From UBA822 sp965249775 (lineage in GTDB: Bacteria; Gemmatimonadota; Gemmatimonadetes; Longimicrobiales; Gaopeijiaceae), in the NCBI GenBank assembly GCA_965249775.1, contig OZ252253.1, positions 3,224,001 to 3,288,000 on the forward strand: DNA of 64,000 bases. Direction: 5' to 3'. A program made the translations under genes and the position numbers. This document shows positions 25,345-34,469 of the stretch, one piece after another; the stretch's first letter is position 1; each line of letters starts with the position of its first letter. The notes under the pieces are model-generated. The model saw only the letters and a program-made list of their open reading frames with translations. It was not told the origin of the DNA and did not search any database.

Positions 25345-26286
25345 ATGGATCCTGACCCCAAGTTCCTCAGCCAAGAAGAGGCGGCCCGCTTTTGGCAGCG
25401 GGCAGCTCAGCTTCAGGCCGAGGCCGCTCAAAAAGCCGAGGCGCTGGTCGGGGGGCCCGAGGGCGAGGAGGCGGATGCGGATCCGACCGAGGGATATGCA
25501 CTCACGCACGTGCGCTCCGCCGCGTTGGAAGCAGGCATATCCGAGAAGTTCATGGACGCAGCGCTTGCCGACCTGCACGCCGAGCGTGCACTCCCGCGGA
25601 AAAAGCGGAGGTGGGGTCTGGCGCGATGGATCCTCAAGAACCCCTCGGAAACCATTACCGCGCGGCGTGTCATCGAGGCGCCACCGGAGGCGGTGCTCTC
25701 CGCGATGCAGGACGTCTTCCCGCGGGAGCCGTACCGCCTTACCCTGACTGACCAAAAGGGCGATCTGCTCACTGGAGGGGTGTTGGTCTTCGACATCCAG
25801 GGGTTTGGGGGGGCGGGGGTCCCCGAGGGTTTGGCCCGCGACGCCAGCTGGTCGGCGCTCCGGAAGGTGCTGGTCTCCCTCCGGCCGATCGAAGGCACTA
25901 CGCCCTCGTGCGAGGTGACTCTACGCGGTCCCGTGGGCTGGTCGTACGGGATGGACGTCTTTCAGGGGGTGTTGGCTACCGGATTCGCCGGAGTCCCCGG
26001 CCTCTTGCTGGGGGTCGTCGGCTACGGCCTAGCCGACGTGCCGGAGGGCAGTCTCCTCACGGCTTTGGGGGCGATCCTCGTTGCAGGGGGGGGCTTGGTC
26101 GGGGGCGGCCTCGGCGTGAAGAGCTATCGAGCGGTGTGCCGCTACGGCATTGAGAGGGGCAAGAAAGCGCTCGAGGGGCTCCTCGGCGCCTTGGCAGGCC
26201 ATGCGGAAGGGGGTTGGCGGATCACCCCGTTGGCGGACAGCGCGCCGCCGCCCTCGCTTCCGGGCGCAGCTGGCGCGAACGGCTGA
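25345..26286 (+). CDS. Unknown protein with N-terminal helical SHOCT-like domain and two membrane helices
   Basis: 313 residues. I choose the ATG at 25345 because GGAG (25331-25334) lies 10 nt upstream; a GTG at 25336 is too close to it. N-terminal helices (EEAARFWQRAAQLQAEAAQ, TEGYALTHVRSAALEAGISEKFMDAALADL) resemble the start of the protein at 45788-46387, so the two define a small paralogous family. Two hydrophobic segments lie near 210-250 (GVLATGFAGVPGLLLGVVGYG, LLTALGAILVAGGGLVGGGLG). A TSS-like beta domain lies between. Function unknown. Located between MATE and DUF5916 genes. Confidence 0.7.
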   Translation: MDPDPKFLSQEEAARFWQRAAQLQAEAAQKAEALVGGPEGEEADADPTEGYALTHVRSAALEAGISEKFMDAALADLHAERALPRKKRRWGLARWILKNPSETITARRVIEAPPEAVLSAMQDVFPREPYRLTLTDQKGDLLTGGVLVFDIQGFGGAGVPEGLARDASWSALRKVLVSLRPIEGTTPSCEVTLRGPVGWSYGMDVFQGVLATGFAGVPGLLLGVVGYGLADVPEGSLLTALGAILVAGGGLVGGGLGVKSYRAVCRYGIERGKKALEGLLGALAGHAEGGWRITPLADSAPPPSLPGAAGANG

Positions 26287-26300
26287 GGTAAGAGGCGAGA

Positions 26301-29108
26301 ATGGCATCGTTCAGCTCGCGGCTCTTCTTCGGGCTCGTTCTTTTCTTCCCGGGGCTCGTTCTCGTCGGTCCCATTCTGATTGCGAACCCTCAACGCCTTC
26401 ATGCGCAGGCAGTCGAGGCCGGCCAGGGGAGCGCCGAACCGGCTCAGGAAGTGACGGTCAACGCTGACTATGACCACGACTTGGCGCCCAGGGCTCGGGC
26501 GATCCTGGTGCAAACCGCAATCGATGTGGACGGGCGTCTCGAGGAGCCGGTGTGGGCACAGGCGCCCCCCATCACGGAGTTCATCCAAGACGTGCCCGCG
26601 GAGGGAGAGCCGGGCACGGAGCGTACCGAGTTCCGTGTGGTCTATGACGATGACGCGATCTATATCGGAGCCATGCTCTACGACCGGTCCCCGGTCACGA
26701 CGCGGCTCCAGCGGCGCGATGCGGGGGCTGGCGACTTCGACTTCATCATGGTCAGTCTCGACAGCTACCATGACCATGAGACCGTGTACGTGTTTGGGGT
26801 GAACCCATCGGGCTCGTTTCACGACGCGGTGTCATCCAGTGGGGGCGGAGGCGGAGGATTCGGGGATAGCTCGTGGGATCCCGTTTGGGACGTCGCGACG
26901 CGGGTTTCCGAGGCGGGGTGGTCGGCTGAGATGCGGATCCCATTCAGTCAGCTCCGCTTCAGCCGAGCCCAGGAGCAGGTGTGGGGCATCCAAATCAGGA
27001 GAAGCATCCACCGCAACCAGGAGACGGTCACGTTCCCTTTCGTACCGACTCTGGAGAGGGGCGGGGCCTCCCGATTCAGCCACCTGGATGGGATCGAGGG
27101 GATCGAGCCGGGCCAGAGGCTGGAGCTCCTGCCCTATGTGGCGGCTCGTGGAGAGTATCTTCAGTTGGCGGATCCCTCGGGCATCAACTTCTCGAACCCC
27201 TATCGGAGTGGGTCCGACTACTTCACCCAAGCTGGGCTGGACCTGAAGTACCGGTTGGCCTCGAACGTCACCCTGGACGCCACGGTGAACCCCGATTTCG
27301 GCCAGGTGGAGGTGGATCCGTCCGTGATCAACCTGACGGCGTTCGAGACCCGATTCCAAGAGCGTCGCCCGTTCTTCGTGGAGGGGGGAGACATCTTCCG
27401 TGTCGGAGAAGGAGGTCCGGCCGGTAGCACCGGGAGGGCCCCGCAGCTGTTCTACTCCCGGCGGATCGGGCGTTCCCCGTCGGGGTCGGTCCCGTCCGAG
27501 GCGGTGTTTTCCGATGTGGCGTCCGCGACGACCATTCTGGGTGCCGCGAAGGTCACCGGGAGGGTAGCGGACGGTTGGTCGCTTGGGCTCCTCGAGGCGG
27601 TCACCGCTCAGGAGACCGCCAGCTATATGGCGGCCGACCAGGGCGTGGGTGAGGCAGTGGTCGAACCGGCGACCAACTACTTGGCGGGGAGGCTTCGAAG
27701 ACAGATCAGGGGTGGCGAGACGCGGTTCGGCGTACTTGGTACGGCGGTAAACAGGGCCCTGAACGGGACGGGCATGCGTGGCCTCCTACACTCGTCGGCC
27801 TACACCGGAAGCGCGGATTTCGCGCACGAGTGGTCGAACCGAACCTACCGGATCAGTACCATGTTCTCGGGGAGTTACGTAGAGGGAGCTCCGGCAGCGA
27901 TCACACGTACACAGCTATCCTCCAGACGGTACTATCAGCGTCTCGACGCGGATCACGTGACCCTGGACCCGACCGCGACCTCTTTGGCCGGGTACTATGC
28001 GATGGTCGACGTTGCGAAGCAGGCCGGAGCGTTTGGCGCGAAGGTCGCGCTGGCGGCTTCCAGCCCGGGCTACGAAGTGAACGACCTCGGATTCCAGACC
28101 GCCTCTGACCGGCTCATCGTCGACACGAACCTCAGCTACAATCAGCCGAACCCTGGTCGGATCCTGAGGTCGTGGGACATCCGTGGGAGCCCGGACGCCG
28201 CGTGGAATTATGCAGGCGACCGGATCTGGACCGAGGTAAACGGCAACTTCAACTTGCAGTTCCTGAACTACTGGAGCCTAGGGGGCAGATTCGGCTACAA
28301 CCCCCAGCACCACGACGATCGCCTGACGCGTGGGGGACCGCTGGCGGGCACGCCGCGTCGCCTCGGGGGGAGTGTGAACGTACGCTCGGACGGACGGCGC
28401 AGGACGACCGGCCGTCTCACGTATCAGTGGGCAGGCGCGAGTGACGATTCCTGGGACCGCACCATAAGCTTCGACCTGACTGTAAATCCAGGCGAGCACG
28501 TGAGGATTCAGCTTGGGCCGTCGTACAACTGGCGTCACGCGTCGGCCCAATACGTTTCCTCGGTGGCGGACCCCCTGGCCACCCAGACCTACGGTCGCCG
28601 CTACGTCTTCGGCGGACTCGACCAGACCACGGTCTCTCTAGCAACGAGAATGAACGTCACGTTCACGCCCACACTGTCTCTGCAGCTCTATGTGGAGCCC
28701 TTCATATCCACCGGGGACTATCAGGAGCTCAAGGAGTTCGAAGAGCCCGGGGAGTACAGATTCCTGGAGTACGGGACCGACATCGGGACGATCTCGCAGG
28801 GCGCCGGCGGGACCTACACGATCGATCCCGACGGCGCTGGCCCCGCCCAACAGTTCCAGGTGGCGGATCGGGACTTCAGCTACCGCAGCCTCATCGGGAA
28901 CGCGGTCCTACGCTGGGAGTGGCGCCCCGGGTCGACGCTATTCCTCGTGTGGCAGCAGAGCCGGATCAGCTCGCTCAGAGGGGACGGCGCCGGCGGGACC
29001 GATCCGTGGATCGGAGGATTCGACTTCAGCCGCGATGTGGGCGACATGTTTGCCACGCCTGCCGACAACATCTTCGCGATCAAGGTGAACTACTGGCTGA
29101 ATCCCTGA
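26301..29108 (+). CDS. CBM9-like / DUF5916 outer-membrane protein
   Basis: 935 residues. Signal peptide to about 36. The N-terminal beta-sandwich (residues about 60-230: AIDVDGRLEEPVWAQAPPI, EFRVVYDDDAIYIGAMLYDRSP) is the carbohydrate-binding family 9-like domain linked to DUF5916. From about 290 on, the sequence alternates in strands to the end (ANVTLDATVNPDFGQVEVDPSVINLTAFET... to NIFAIKVNYWLNP), a beta barrel. Such proteins are common in Bacteroidota and Gemmatimonadota and of unknown role. Ends with Trp-Leu-Asn-Pro rather than Phe. A 14-bp gap places it after the previous gene. Confidence 0.87.
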   Translation: MASFSSRLFFGLVLFFPGLVLVGPILIANPQRLHAQAVEAGQGSAEPAQEVTVNADYDHDLAPRARAILVQTAIDVDGRLEEPVWAQAPPITEFIQDVPAEGEPGTERTEFRVVYDDDAIYIGAMLYDRSPVTTRLQRRDAGAGDFDFIMVSLDSYHDHETVYVFGVNPSGSFHDAVSSSGGGGGGFGDSSWDPVWDVATRVSEAGWSAEMRIPFSQLRFSRAQEQVWGIQIRRSIHRNQETVTFPFVPTLERGGASRFSHLDGIEGIEPGQRLELLPYVAARGEYLQLADPSGINFSNPYRSGSDYFTQAGLDLKYRLASNVTLDATVNPDFGQVEVDPSVINLTAFETRFQERRPFFVEGGDIFRVGEGGPAGSTGRAPQLFYSRRIGRSPSGSVPSEAVFSDVASATTILGAAKVTGRVADGWSLGLLEAVTAQETASYMAADQGVGEAVVEPATNYLAGRLRRQIRGGETRFGVLGTAVNRALNGTGMRGLLHSSAYTGSADFAHEWSNRTYRISTMFSGSYVEGAPAAITRTQLSSRRYYQRLDADHVTLDPTATSLAGYYAMVDVAKQAGAFGAKVALAASSPGYEVNDLGFQTASDRLIVDTNLSYNQPNPGRILRSWDIRGSPDAAWNYAGDRIWTEVNGNFNLQFLNYWSLGGRFGYNPQHHDDRLTRGGPLAGTPRRLGGSVNVRSDGRRRTTGRLTYQWAGASDDSWDRTISFDLTVNPGEHVRIQLGPSYNWRHASAQYVSSVADPLATQTYGRRYVFGGLDQTTVSLATRMNVTFTPTLSLQLYVEPFISTGDYQELKEFEEPGEYRFLEYGTDIGTISQGAGGTYTIDPDGAGPAQQFQVADRDFSYRSLIGNAVLRWEWRPGSTLFLVWQQSRISSLRGDGAGGTDPWIGGFDFSRDVGDMFATPADNIFAIKVNYWLNP

Positions 29109-29150
29109 GGTGGGGGGCGCTCCGGCCGACCGACAAGGATTCCTACTCGG

Positions 29151-30161
29151 TCACGCGAACGCTACAAGCTCCAACGGCTCGGACTTCCCACGCAGCGTGA
29201 CGGAGCCCATCTCCTCGGCTGTCCAACCCTCCGGAAGAGCCAGGCGTGCGAGGAGATCGGCGGACGACACGAGTCGCCTTCCGAGCCGAGCACACTCGCC
29301 TTGAATCCGGGCGCCGGTGTTGAGCACGTCGCCGTTGAAGACGAGCCCCCTCTTCAGATCTCCGATCTCGGCCGTCATCACTTCTCCCACGTGCACCGCG
29401 GCTTTGTACTCCGGTACGACACCGAACCGGTCCAGGTAGCGCTGCTTCTTTCTTTCGACGATCGCGTCGATGTCGAAGAACACTCGGAGGCAATTCGCAT
29501 CCTTGATCCCCCGCTCCTCCCTCCAGGTGAGGACGACTTCGTCTCCGACGTACTCGTAGATCTCACCAGCGTTGTCGAGGACCGGCCCGGAGATGTCTCC
29601 GAAGAATTCGTTGATGAAGGCGAGGTATGTTTCGTGGCCCAACTGTTCAGCGAGCGACGTCGAGGACTTGATGTCCAGGAACATGAAGATGCGGGCTTCA
29701 CGCCGAGGCCTGTGGTATCGGCCCAGCAGGTAGCGCAGCAGCACGCCGGGACCGAACAGCCGATCGAGTTGCCGGAAGAACACGATGATCGTGTAGAGAA
29801 CGAAGCCGGCTCCCATCCGCAGGAAGTATTCCGGCTCGGTGAACGATGCCCAGAAGTCCGCCATCGTCAGGCCCACCATCAAACCGTACGTGAGGCCGAT
29901 CGATTGGAATACGAGGACGAGGGATCCGATGTACACGAGCGACTTCGCCAGGACCGCCACCGAGAAGGGCAGACGTCTCATCCGCTCGTCGAAGGACGAC
30001 TCCTCGAGTAGGGCCAGTGGCATCGCGAGGGCGATCCCGATGATGAGGCCGATGAACGAAATCGTCCCCGATTCGATGAACTCATAACTAAGGGAGACGG
30101 GAATGCAGACCATCATGATCATGATGGCGGTTCTAAGCCGGCGTGCCGTATTCGCGCTCAT
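29151..30161 (-). CDS. Adenylate/guanylate cyclase (class III), membrane-bound
   Basis: 336 residues. About four to five hydrophobic segments in the first 150 residues (for example TAIMIMMVCIPVSLSYEF, FIGLIIGIALAMPLALLEES), then a class III cyclase catalytic domain: MFLDIKSSTSLAEQLG with metal-binding Asp, YEYVGDEVVLTW with the second Asp, and VHVGEVMTAEIGDLKRG. Produces a cyclic nucleotide on the cytoplasmic side. CGGAG ribosome-binding site 7 nt before ATG. Divergent from the HupE-like operon with 235 bp between. The codons for the N-terminal IMIMM stretch form a perfect 18-bp palindrome. Confidence 0.9.
   Translation of the reverse strand: MSANTARRLRTAIMIMMVCIPVSLSYEFIESGTISFIGLIIGIALAMPLALLEESSFDERMRRLPFSVAVLAKSLVYIGSLVLVFQSIGLTYGLMVGLTMADFWASFTEPEYFLRMGAGFVLYTIIVFFRQLDRLFGPGVLLRYLLGRYHRPRREARIFMFLDIKSSTSLAEQLGHETYLAFINEFFGDISGPVLDNAGEIYEYVGDEVVLTWREERGIKDANCLRVFFDIDAIVERKKQRYLDRFGVVPEYKAAVHVGEVMTAEIGDLKRGLVFNGDVLNTGARIQGECARLGRRLVSSADLLARLALPEGWTAEEMGSVTLRGKSEPLELVAFA
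30110..30127. repeat. 18-bp perfect palindrome inside the cyclase gene
   Basis: ccatcatgatcatgatgg reads the same on both strands. It encodes part of the first membrane helix (Met/Ile run) close to the start codon, so it could be coincidental codon use or a protein-binding site. Confidence 0.6.
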
Positions 30162-30396
30162 GAAGACTCCGGAGTTGGGACAACGTTGGGGCTCGAGTCG
30201 AACAGTCAGATCAGGCTACAGTGTGATGTGCGGCTCTCGCAAACTCGTGTCGGCTCGGCGGGGAGTGGCCTGTGCCGGACCCTGATGGGTTACAGTTTCT
30301 CGTTGCCGCGAGGACCGGGAGCCCTTGAGGTTTGCCATATCGGGCAGTAGCGTCTCCCGAACGAATGGTGTTTCCTGACGTACCCTTCGGAGCCGT
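30162..30396. promoter_or_regulatory. Divergent intergenic region (cyclase / HupE operon)
   Basis: 235 bases without a gene. Both promoters should lie here. Ribosome-binding sites CGGAG are visible on each side; no operator or riboswitch is recognised. Confidence 0.35.
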
Positions 30397-31107
30397 ATGA
30401 CAAAGACCCTTCGGCGTTGGAGCGTTTCGCTGAGCCTGGCGTGCGCCCTACTCCTGTTGTGGGCAGTGGACGTCGCGGCTGCCCACGGTGTGGCACAGGA
30501 CGACGCCTCGTTCTTCCTCACGAACGTGGGTGCGGCCATCGGGCCGTTCATGTATCTCGGTGCCAAGCACATGTTCACCGGCTACGACCACTTGCTCTTC
30601 CTGGTGGGGGTCATATTCTTCCTGTACCGCCTTCCGGACGTGGTCCTGTACGTGAGCCTCTTCACCCTGGGACACAGCATCACCCTGCTGGCAGGCGTTC
30701 TCTGGGGAGTGCAGGCCAACCCATTCGTCATCGACGCCATCATTGGCCTGTCTGTCGTGTACAAGGCGTTCGACAATATGGACGGCTTTCGCCGCTTCTT
30801 CGGCGTCCAACCGAACACCAAGATCTCGGTCCTCATCTTCGGCCTCTTCCACGGATTCGGCTTGGCGACAGCGATTCAGGAGAACGCCCCCTCGAGGGAA
30901 GGTCTCGTCACAAACATGCTCAGCTTTAACGTCGGCGTCGAAATGGGCCAGATTCTCGCGCTCATGGGTGTGCTCATCGCGCTGAGCTTCTGGCGGACGC
31001 GGGACGGATTCCTGAGGCATGCATTCGTGACGAACGCCTTGCTCATGGCCGGTGGCTTCACGCTGATGGGATATCAGATCGTCGGGTACTTCGTTAACGC
31101 TTCATGA
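30397..31107 (+). CDS. HupE/UreJ-like membrane transporter
   Basis: 236 residues with a possible signal/anchor (residues 9-30) and about six membrane helices. The signature HMFTGYDHLLFLVGVIFFL, HSITLLAGVLWG and GLFHGFGLATAIQE, with several membrane His and Asp, matches the HupE/UreJ_2 family of probable nickel, cobalt or copper permeases. There is no hydrogenase or urease in the window, so the metal is unknown. First gene of a tight operon (7 bp to the next). ATG start with GGAG upstream. Confidence 0.88.
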   Translation: MTKTLRRWSVSLSLACALLLLWAVDVAAAHGVAQDDASFFLTNVGAAIGPFMYLGAKHMFTGYDHLLFLVGVIFFLYRLPDVVLYVSLFTLGHSITLLAGVLWGVQANPFVIDAIIGLSVVYKAFDNMDGFRRFFGVQPNTKISVLIFGLFHGFGLATAIQENAPSREGLVTNMLSFNVGVEMGQILALMGVLIALSFWRTRDGFLRHAFVTNALLMAGGFTLMGYQIVGYFVNAS

Positions 31108-31114
31108 GGCTGCC

Positions 31115-31858
31115 ATGACGGATTCTACGACTTCAGACCAAGGGGCTCCCGATCCGGGCGCTCCCGAGCCAGGCGCCCCCGAGCCGGGCGTTCCAGAGCC
31201 GAACGTCCCCGAGCCAGAGGCCCCGCAGTCCGGCGTCCCCGGGCTCAGCCTTCCGGATCCCCCGTCGAAAGCAAAACTGGCGTGGGCGACCCTGGCCGCG
31301 CTCCTCGTGGCGGGAGTGGTCCTGGTCATCGCCGTCTTGCCGGCTGAATACGATATCGATCCAACAGGAATCGGTGAGCTTCTCGGGCTGCGCGTCCTTT
31401 CGACACCCGGGAGCGGCCTGATTCCCGTACGGGAGGATGGCCTCGAGGCCCATCGAAGTAGCTACCGCCTCGACCGGAGGACGTTCGTGCTCGAGCCTGA
31501 TAGTGGGTGGGTGGAGTACAAGTATCGGCTGGAGGAAGGCCGCTCGATGGTGTATTCGTGGACCGCGAGCCACTGGGTCCGCTCCGAGATGCACAGCGAA
31601 GCCGACGGGGCACCTGAGGGTACGGCCGAGTTCTTCGAAGTCGAGGAAGAAACGCTCGCCCGACACGGTAGCTACGTCGCGCCGTTTCCAGGGATCCACG
31701 GCTGGTACTGGCTCAACGAAACTGATGACACGGTCACGGTGACGTTGGACGCCGCCGGTTTCTTCAGCACGTCTTTTGAGTTTGTGGAAGGCGTGGCCCC
31801 CATCGTACGGGAGATCATGGAGACGCCGGACTCCACGGCTTGGCGGCCATTTTTCTAG
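31115..31858 (+). CDS. Pro-rich membrane-anchor protein linked to HupE-like transporter
   Basis: 247 residues. N-terminal low-complexity segment of repeating GAPEP/GVPEP pentapeptides (about 8-40), one transmembrane helix (about 52-74, KLAWATLAALLVAGVVLVIAV) followed by the motif VLPAEYDIDPTGIGELLGL, and a beta-rich extracytoplasmic domain. Proteins with this layout are known next to HupE/UreJ genes as 'transmembrane anchor' proteins of unknown role. The repeat varies in DNA as a 15-bp minisatellite, so its copy number may differ between strains. Inference: periplasmic metal-handling partner of the upstream transporter. Confidence 0.8.
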   Translation: MTDSTTSDQGAPDPGAPEPGAPEPGVPEPNVPEPEAPQSGVPGLSLPDPPSKAKLAWATLAALLVAGVVLVIAVLPAEYDIDPTGIGELLGLRVLSTPGSGLIPVREDGLEAHRSSYRLDRRTFVLEPDSGWVEYKYRLEEGRSMVYSWTASHWVRSEMHSEADGAPEGTAEFFEVEEETLARHGSYVAPFPGIHGWYWLNETDDTVTVTLDAAGFFSTSFEFVEGVAPIVREIMETPDSTAWRPFF

Positions 31859-31879
31859 CTCAGCTGCATGGAGGTTGCT

Positions 31880-32314
31880 ATGACCACCGATTCGGATGGG
31901 ACTCCTGACCGGAGGGACCACGAGAGCGTCGAGACGCTCCGTCTCCGCAGCCTATCGCCGGCGTTGACGGTTGCAGACGTCGAAGCGAGCCTCGCTTGGT
32001 ATCGGGACGTGGTTGGATTCCATGTCCGGGAGACGTGGGAGAACGAGGGCAAAGTTGGGGGCGCCTCCCTCATAGCTGGAGAGGCTTCCCTCCTCTTGGT
32101 CCAGGACGACTGGTCGAAGGGCCGTGACCGTGTGAAGGGCGTGGGGTTTCGGCTACACATGACCACCGGCAGCGACGTGGACGAGCTCGCAGCGGCGATC
32201 GAGCAACGGGGCGGCGCACTGGAGTCCGCTCCGGCCGATATGCCCTGGGGCGTACGGGCGTTCAGCCTCGCGGACCCGGACGGCTACAAGATTACGATCG
32301 CTTCGGAGGAGTGA
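31880..32314 (+). CDS. VOC family protein
   Basis: About 144 residues from the ATG at 31880, chosen because GGAGG (31870-31874) lies 5 nt upstream; an ATG at 31868 would overlap that site. VOC signatures: LSPALTVADVEASLAWYRDVVGFHV and WGVRAFSLADPDGYKITIASEE. Probably a small metalloenzyme or binding protein of the glyoxalase type. Third gene of the HupE-like operon. Confidence 0.88.
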   Translation: MTTDSDGTPDRRDHESVETLRLRSLSPALTVADVEASLAWYRDVVGFHVRETWENEGKVGGASLIAGEASLLLVQDDWSKGRDRVKGVGFRLHMTTGSDVDELAAAIEQRGGALESAPADMPWGVRAFSLADPDGYKITIASEE

Positions 32315-32345
32315 ACGGGCACCCTTTCCGTTAGGGCCGCAACGC

Positions 32346-33866
32346 ATGCTTCGTAACAGGCTCAAGCGAATCCTCGCCCGTCTTGACACGCCCAGCCGTT
32401 TGATCGCAGCCGGCGGTGCGATCATTCTGAGTTCGTTAATCCTCTATGCCAGCACATTCGTCGTGTCCTACGGCGAACTACTGCGCGCCGACAACCCCCT
32501 CATGAGAACGGATGTCGCCCGGCTCACCACTGCCCGGGTACAGCGTGTGTACGAGATTCGGGGAGTCAAGCAGCTCCAGTCCGTCGTGCGCGACGCGGCC
32601 GAACGCGGCCTCAAAGTGTCCATTGCGGGCAGCCGGCACAGCCAGGGAGGGCATACCTACACCGAGGGCGGCGTGGTGCTGGACATGCGCAGCTTCAACC
32701 GGATCCGAACCATCGACGGGGCAGCGATGACCGTCACTGTAGAGAGCGGCGCGACCTGGGACGAAGTACAACGCGCAATCGCGCCACGGGGGCTCGCGAT
32801 CACAGCGATGCAATCGTCGAATGTCTTCACCGTTGGCGGCACGCTGAGCGCCAATGCGCACGGGCGTGACATCGATGTGACACAGGTAGTCGAGACGGTC
32901 GAGCGCTTCAGCCTGCTGCTTGCAGACGGGAGCGTCGTGGAGGTGAGTCGGGGCGAGAACGCCGAGCTGTTCTCTCTGGTGATCGGCGGATACGGCCTCT
33001 ACGGCGTGATCCTCGATGTCACGCTGCGCGTCACACCGGACGAGCTGTATGAGCAGCGCTTGGCCTTGATGGATTATGCGGAGTTCCCGGGATACGTCGC
33101 TGAGCAGGTTCAACCCGACACGCGAGTCGTTCTGTTGCTCGGGCGTCCTTCGATCGATCCCGATCCCGACTCGTTTCTCCGCGAGATGGTCGTTGTAATA
33201 TGGCGACACGTCGACGAGGGCCAGGCCGGCTCGTTCGAGTTGACCGAAGAGGAGAACGTTCTTCGCGACAAGTTCCTCTTTAGTCTGTCGCGCCGGTTCG
33301 ATTGGGCCAAGTCCTGGCGCTGGTCACTGCAGAAACGGTTCGAGTTCAGCACCGCCCTAATCGTGTCACGCAACAACGGGATGCGCCCCCCAGTCGCCCC
33401 GGTAGAGTTCCTCGACTATAGCTCTCGCCGCGACTCTGACATTCTTCAGGAATACTTCGTGCCGGTGGAGAACTTCGTCCCCTTCATGGACCGCTTCCGC
33501 GAGGTCCTGATCGACGGCGACGTGAATGTGTTGAGCTCGACCGTGCGTTACGTGGAGCCGAACGTAACGCCGGCCCTCGCCTACGCCCCCCGTGGTGATG
33601 TGTTCGCCGTCATCCTGGTCAGCAACGTCGAGTTGTCCGAGGAGGGCCAGGTCCGCGCCGAGTCCGTCACGCGTCAGTTGATCGATGCCACGCTCGAATA
33701 TGGCGGTACGTACTACCTCACCTACCAGCCCTACGCCACGCCAGAGCAGCTTCATCGTGCGTATCCCACCGCGCAGCGCGCCTTCGACCGCAAGCGGTTC
33801 TATGACCCTAGCGAGTTGTTCTCCAGCCAGTTCTATGAGCGGTATGGCCACACGCTGGCCCGCTGA
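32346..33866 (+). CDS. FAD-binding oxidase, membrane-anchored (aldonolactone oxidase-like)
   Basis: 506 residues. One N-terminal transmembrane helix (about 19-45), then a PCMH-type FAD domain: VYEIRGVKQLQSVVRDAAERGLKVSIAGSRHSQGGHTY, VTVESGATWDEVQRAI, MQSSNVFTVGGTLSANAHGRD. The His in GSRHSQGG may carry covalent flavin in some relatives (VAO family). C-terminal D-arabinono-lactone-oxidase-like substrate domain ends in QRAFDRKRFYDPSELFSSQFYERYG. Oxidises a sugar acid lactone or alcohol, probably on the outer face of the inner membrane. Last gene of the HupE operon; a 7-bp hairpin follows. Confidence 0.87.
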   Translation: MLRNRLKRILARLDTPSRLIAAGGAIILSSLILYASTFVVSYGELLRADNPLMRTDVARLTTARVQRVYEIRGVKQLQSVVRDAAERGLKVSIAGSRHSQGGHTYTEGGVVLDMRSFNRIRTIDGAAMTVTVESGATWDEVQRAIAPRGLAITAMQSSNVFTVGGTLSANAHGRDIDVTQVVETVERFSLLLADGSVVEVSRGENAELFSLVIGGYGLYGVILDVTLRVTPDELYEQRLALMDYAEFPGYVAEQVQPDTRVVLLLGRPSIDPDPDSFLREMVVVIWRHVDEGQAGSFELTEEENVLRDKFLFSLSRRFDWAKSWRWSLQKRFEFSTALIVSRNNGMRPPVAPVEFLDYSSRRDSDILQEYFVPVENFVPFMDRFREVLIDGDVNVLSSTVRYVEPNVTPALAYAPRGDVFAVILVSNVELSEEGQVRAESVTRQLIDATLEYGGTYYLTYQPYATPEQLHRAYPTAQRAFDRKRFYDPSELFSSQFYERYGHTLAR

Positions 33867-33875
33867 CTGAGACCA

Positions 33876-33901
33876 CGGACTCTTCGCCCCATCCGAGTCC
33901 G
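33876..33901. terminator. Hairpin in convergent junction
   Basis: cggactc (33876-33882) and gagtccg (33895-33901) form a perfect 7-bp stem with a 12-nt loop after the FAD oxidase gene. No T-run. It could end both converging transcripts. Confidence 0.4.
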
Positions 33902-33938
33902 CTAATGGATAGTACGGTTATCGACCGTGGCTCCGTCC

Positions 33939-34469
33939 TCAACGCCCGGCGCCCAACTCCTCCAGTGAGCCGTACCTGACCTGAAAGGCCGCGGTCACCG
34001 CGGCATCGGGCTGAACCTCGCCCTGCACCGTCCACCGGATGTTCGTGTAATCCTCCGGACTAGCGGGACGCAGCTCGGTTCGGCCGTCGACGACCACCTC
34101 GACCATGGGCTGTTCGGAGTAGGACGTGCCGCCGTCCAGTGAGAACTCCACGACGACGCCTTCACGGTCCGCGCCGGCAGTGCCTTGCAGGTAGTGCATG
34201 CCTTCCGGCAGGGGGTCCGTGAACTGGATGTTGTTGACCGGCCGCCCCGTGATGTTGGTGAAGACGAGCCTATACTCCACCACGTCTCCCAGTGTCACGC
34301 GATCGGGGTCTCGATCAAGGGCGTCCCTCTGAGGGCGAGCCTGTTCCGACGGGAGGATCGTCGCCGAGACCACCAGCGCCTCGGGTGCCTCCTCCTGTTG
34401 GGCCGCCGCCGAGCCGCTCGCCAGCGTGAGAACCACCAAGATCGGTAAGGCAATCTGTAGGAGCTTCAT
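33939..34469 (-). CDS. Secreted DUF11-domain protein
   Basis: 176 residues from the ATG at 34467-34469, chosen for the AGGAGAGAG ribosome-binding site and a clear signal peptide (cleavage near SAAAQ, about 23). The mature part has a DUF11-type domain: DRVTLGDVVEYRLVFTNITGRPVNNIQFTDPLPEGMHYL. Such domains bind or scaffold extracellular structures in cell-wall and S-layer proteins. Single domain and short, so an anchored or secreted adhesin-like role is inference. Convergent with the FAD oxidase gene. Confidence 0.82.
   Translation of the reverse strand: MKLLQIALPILVVLTLASGSAAAQQEEAPEALVVSATILPSEQARPQRDALDRDPDRVTLGDVVEYRLVFTNITGRPVNNIQFTDPLPEGMHYLQGTAGADREGVVVEFSLDGGTSYSEQPMVEVVVDGRTELRPASPEDYTNIRWTVQGEVQPDAAVTAAFQVRYGSLEELGAGR

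Noticed and set aside
33876..33901. Hairpin as an attachment site or riboswitch
   Set aside because: Too short and isolated; a simple terminator in a convergent junction is sufficient.
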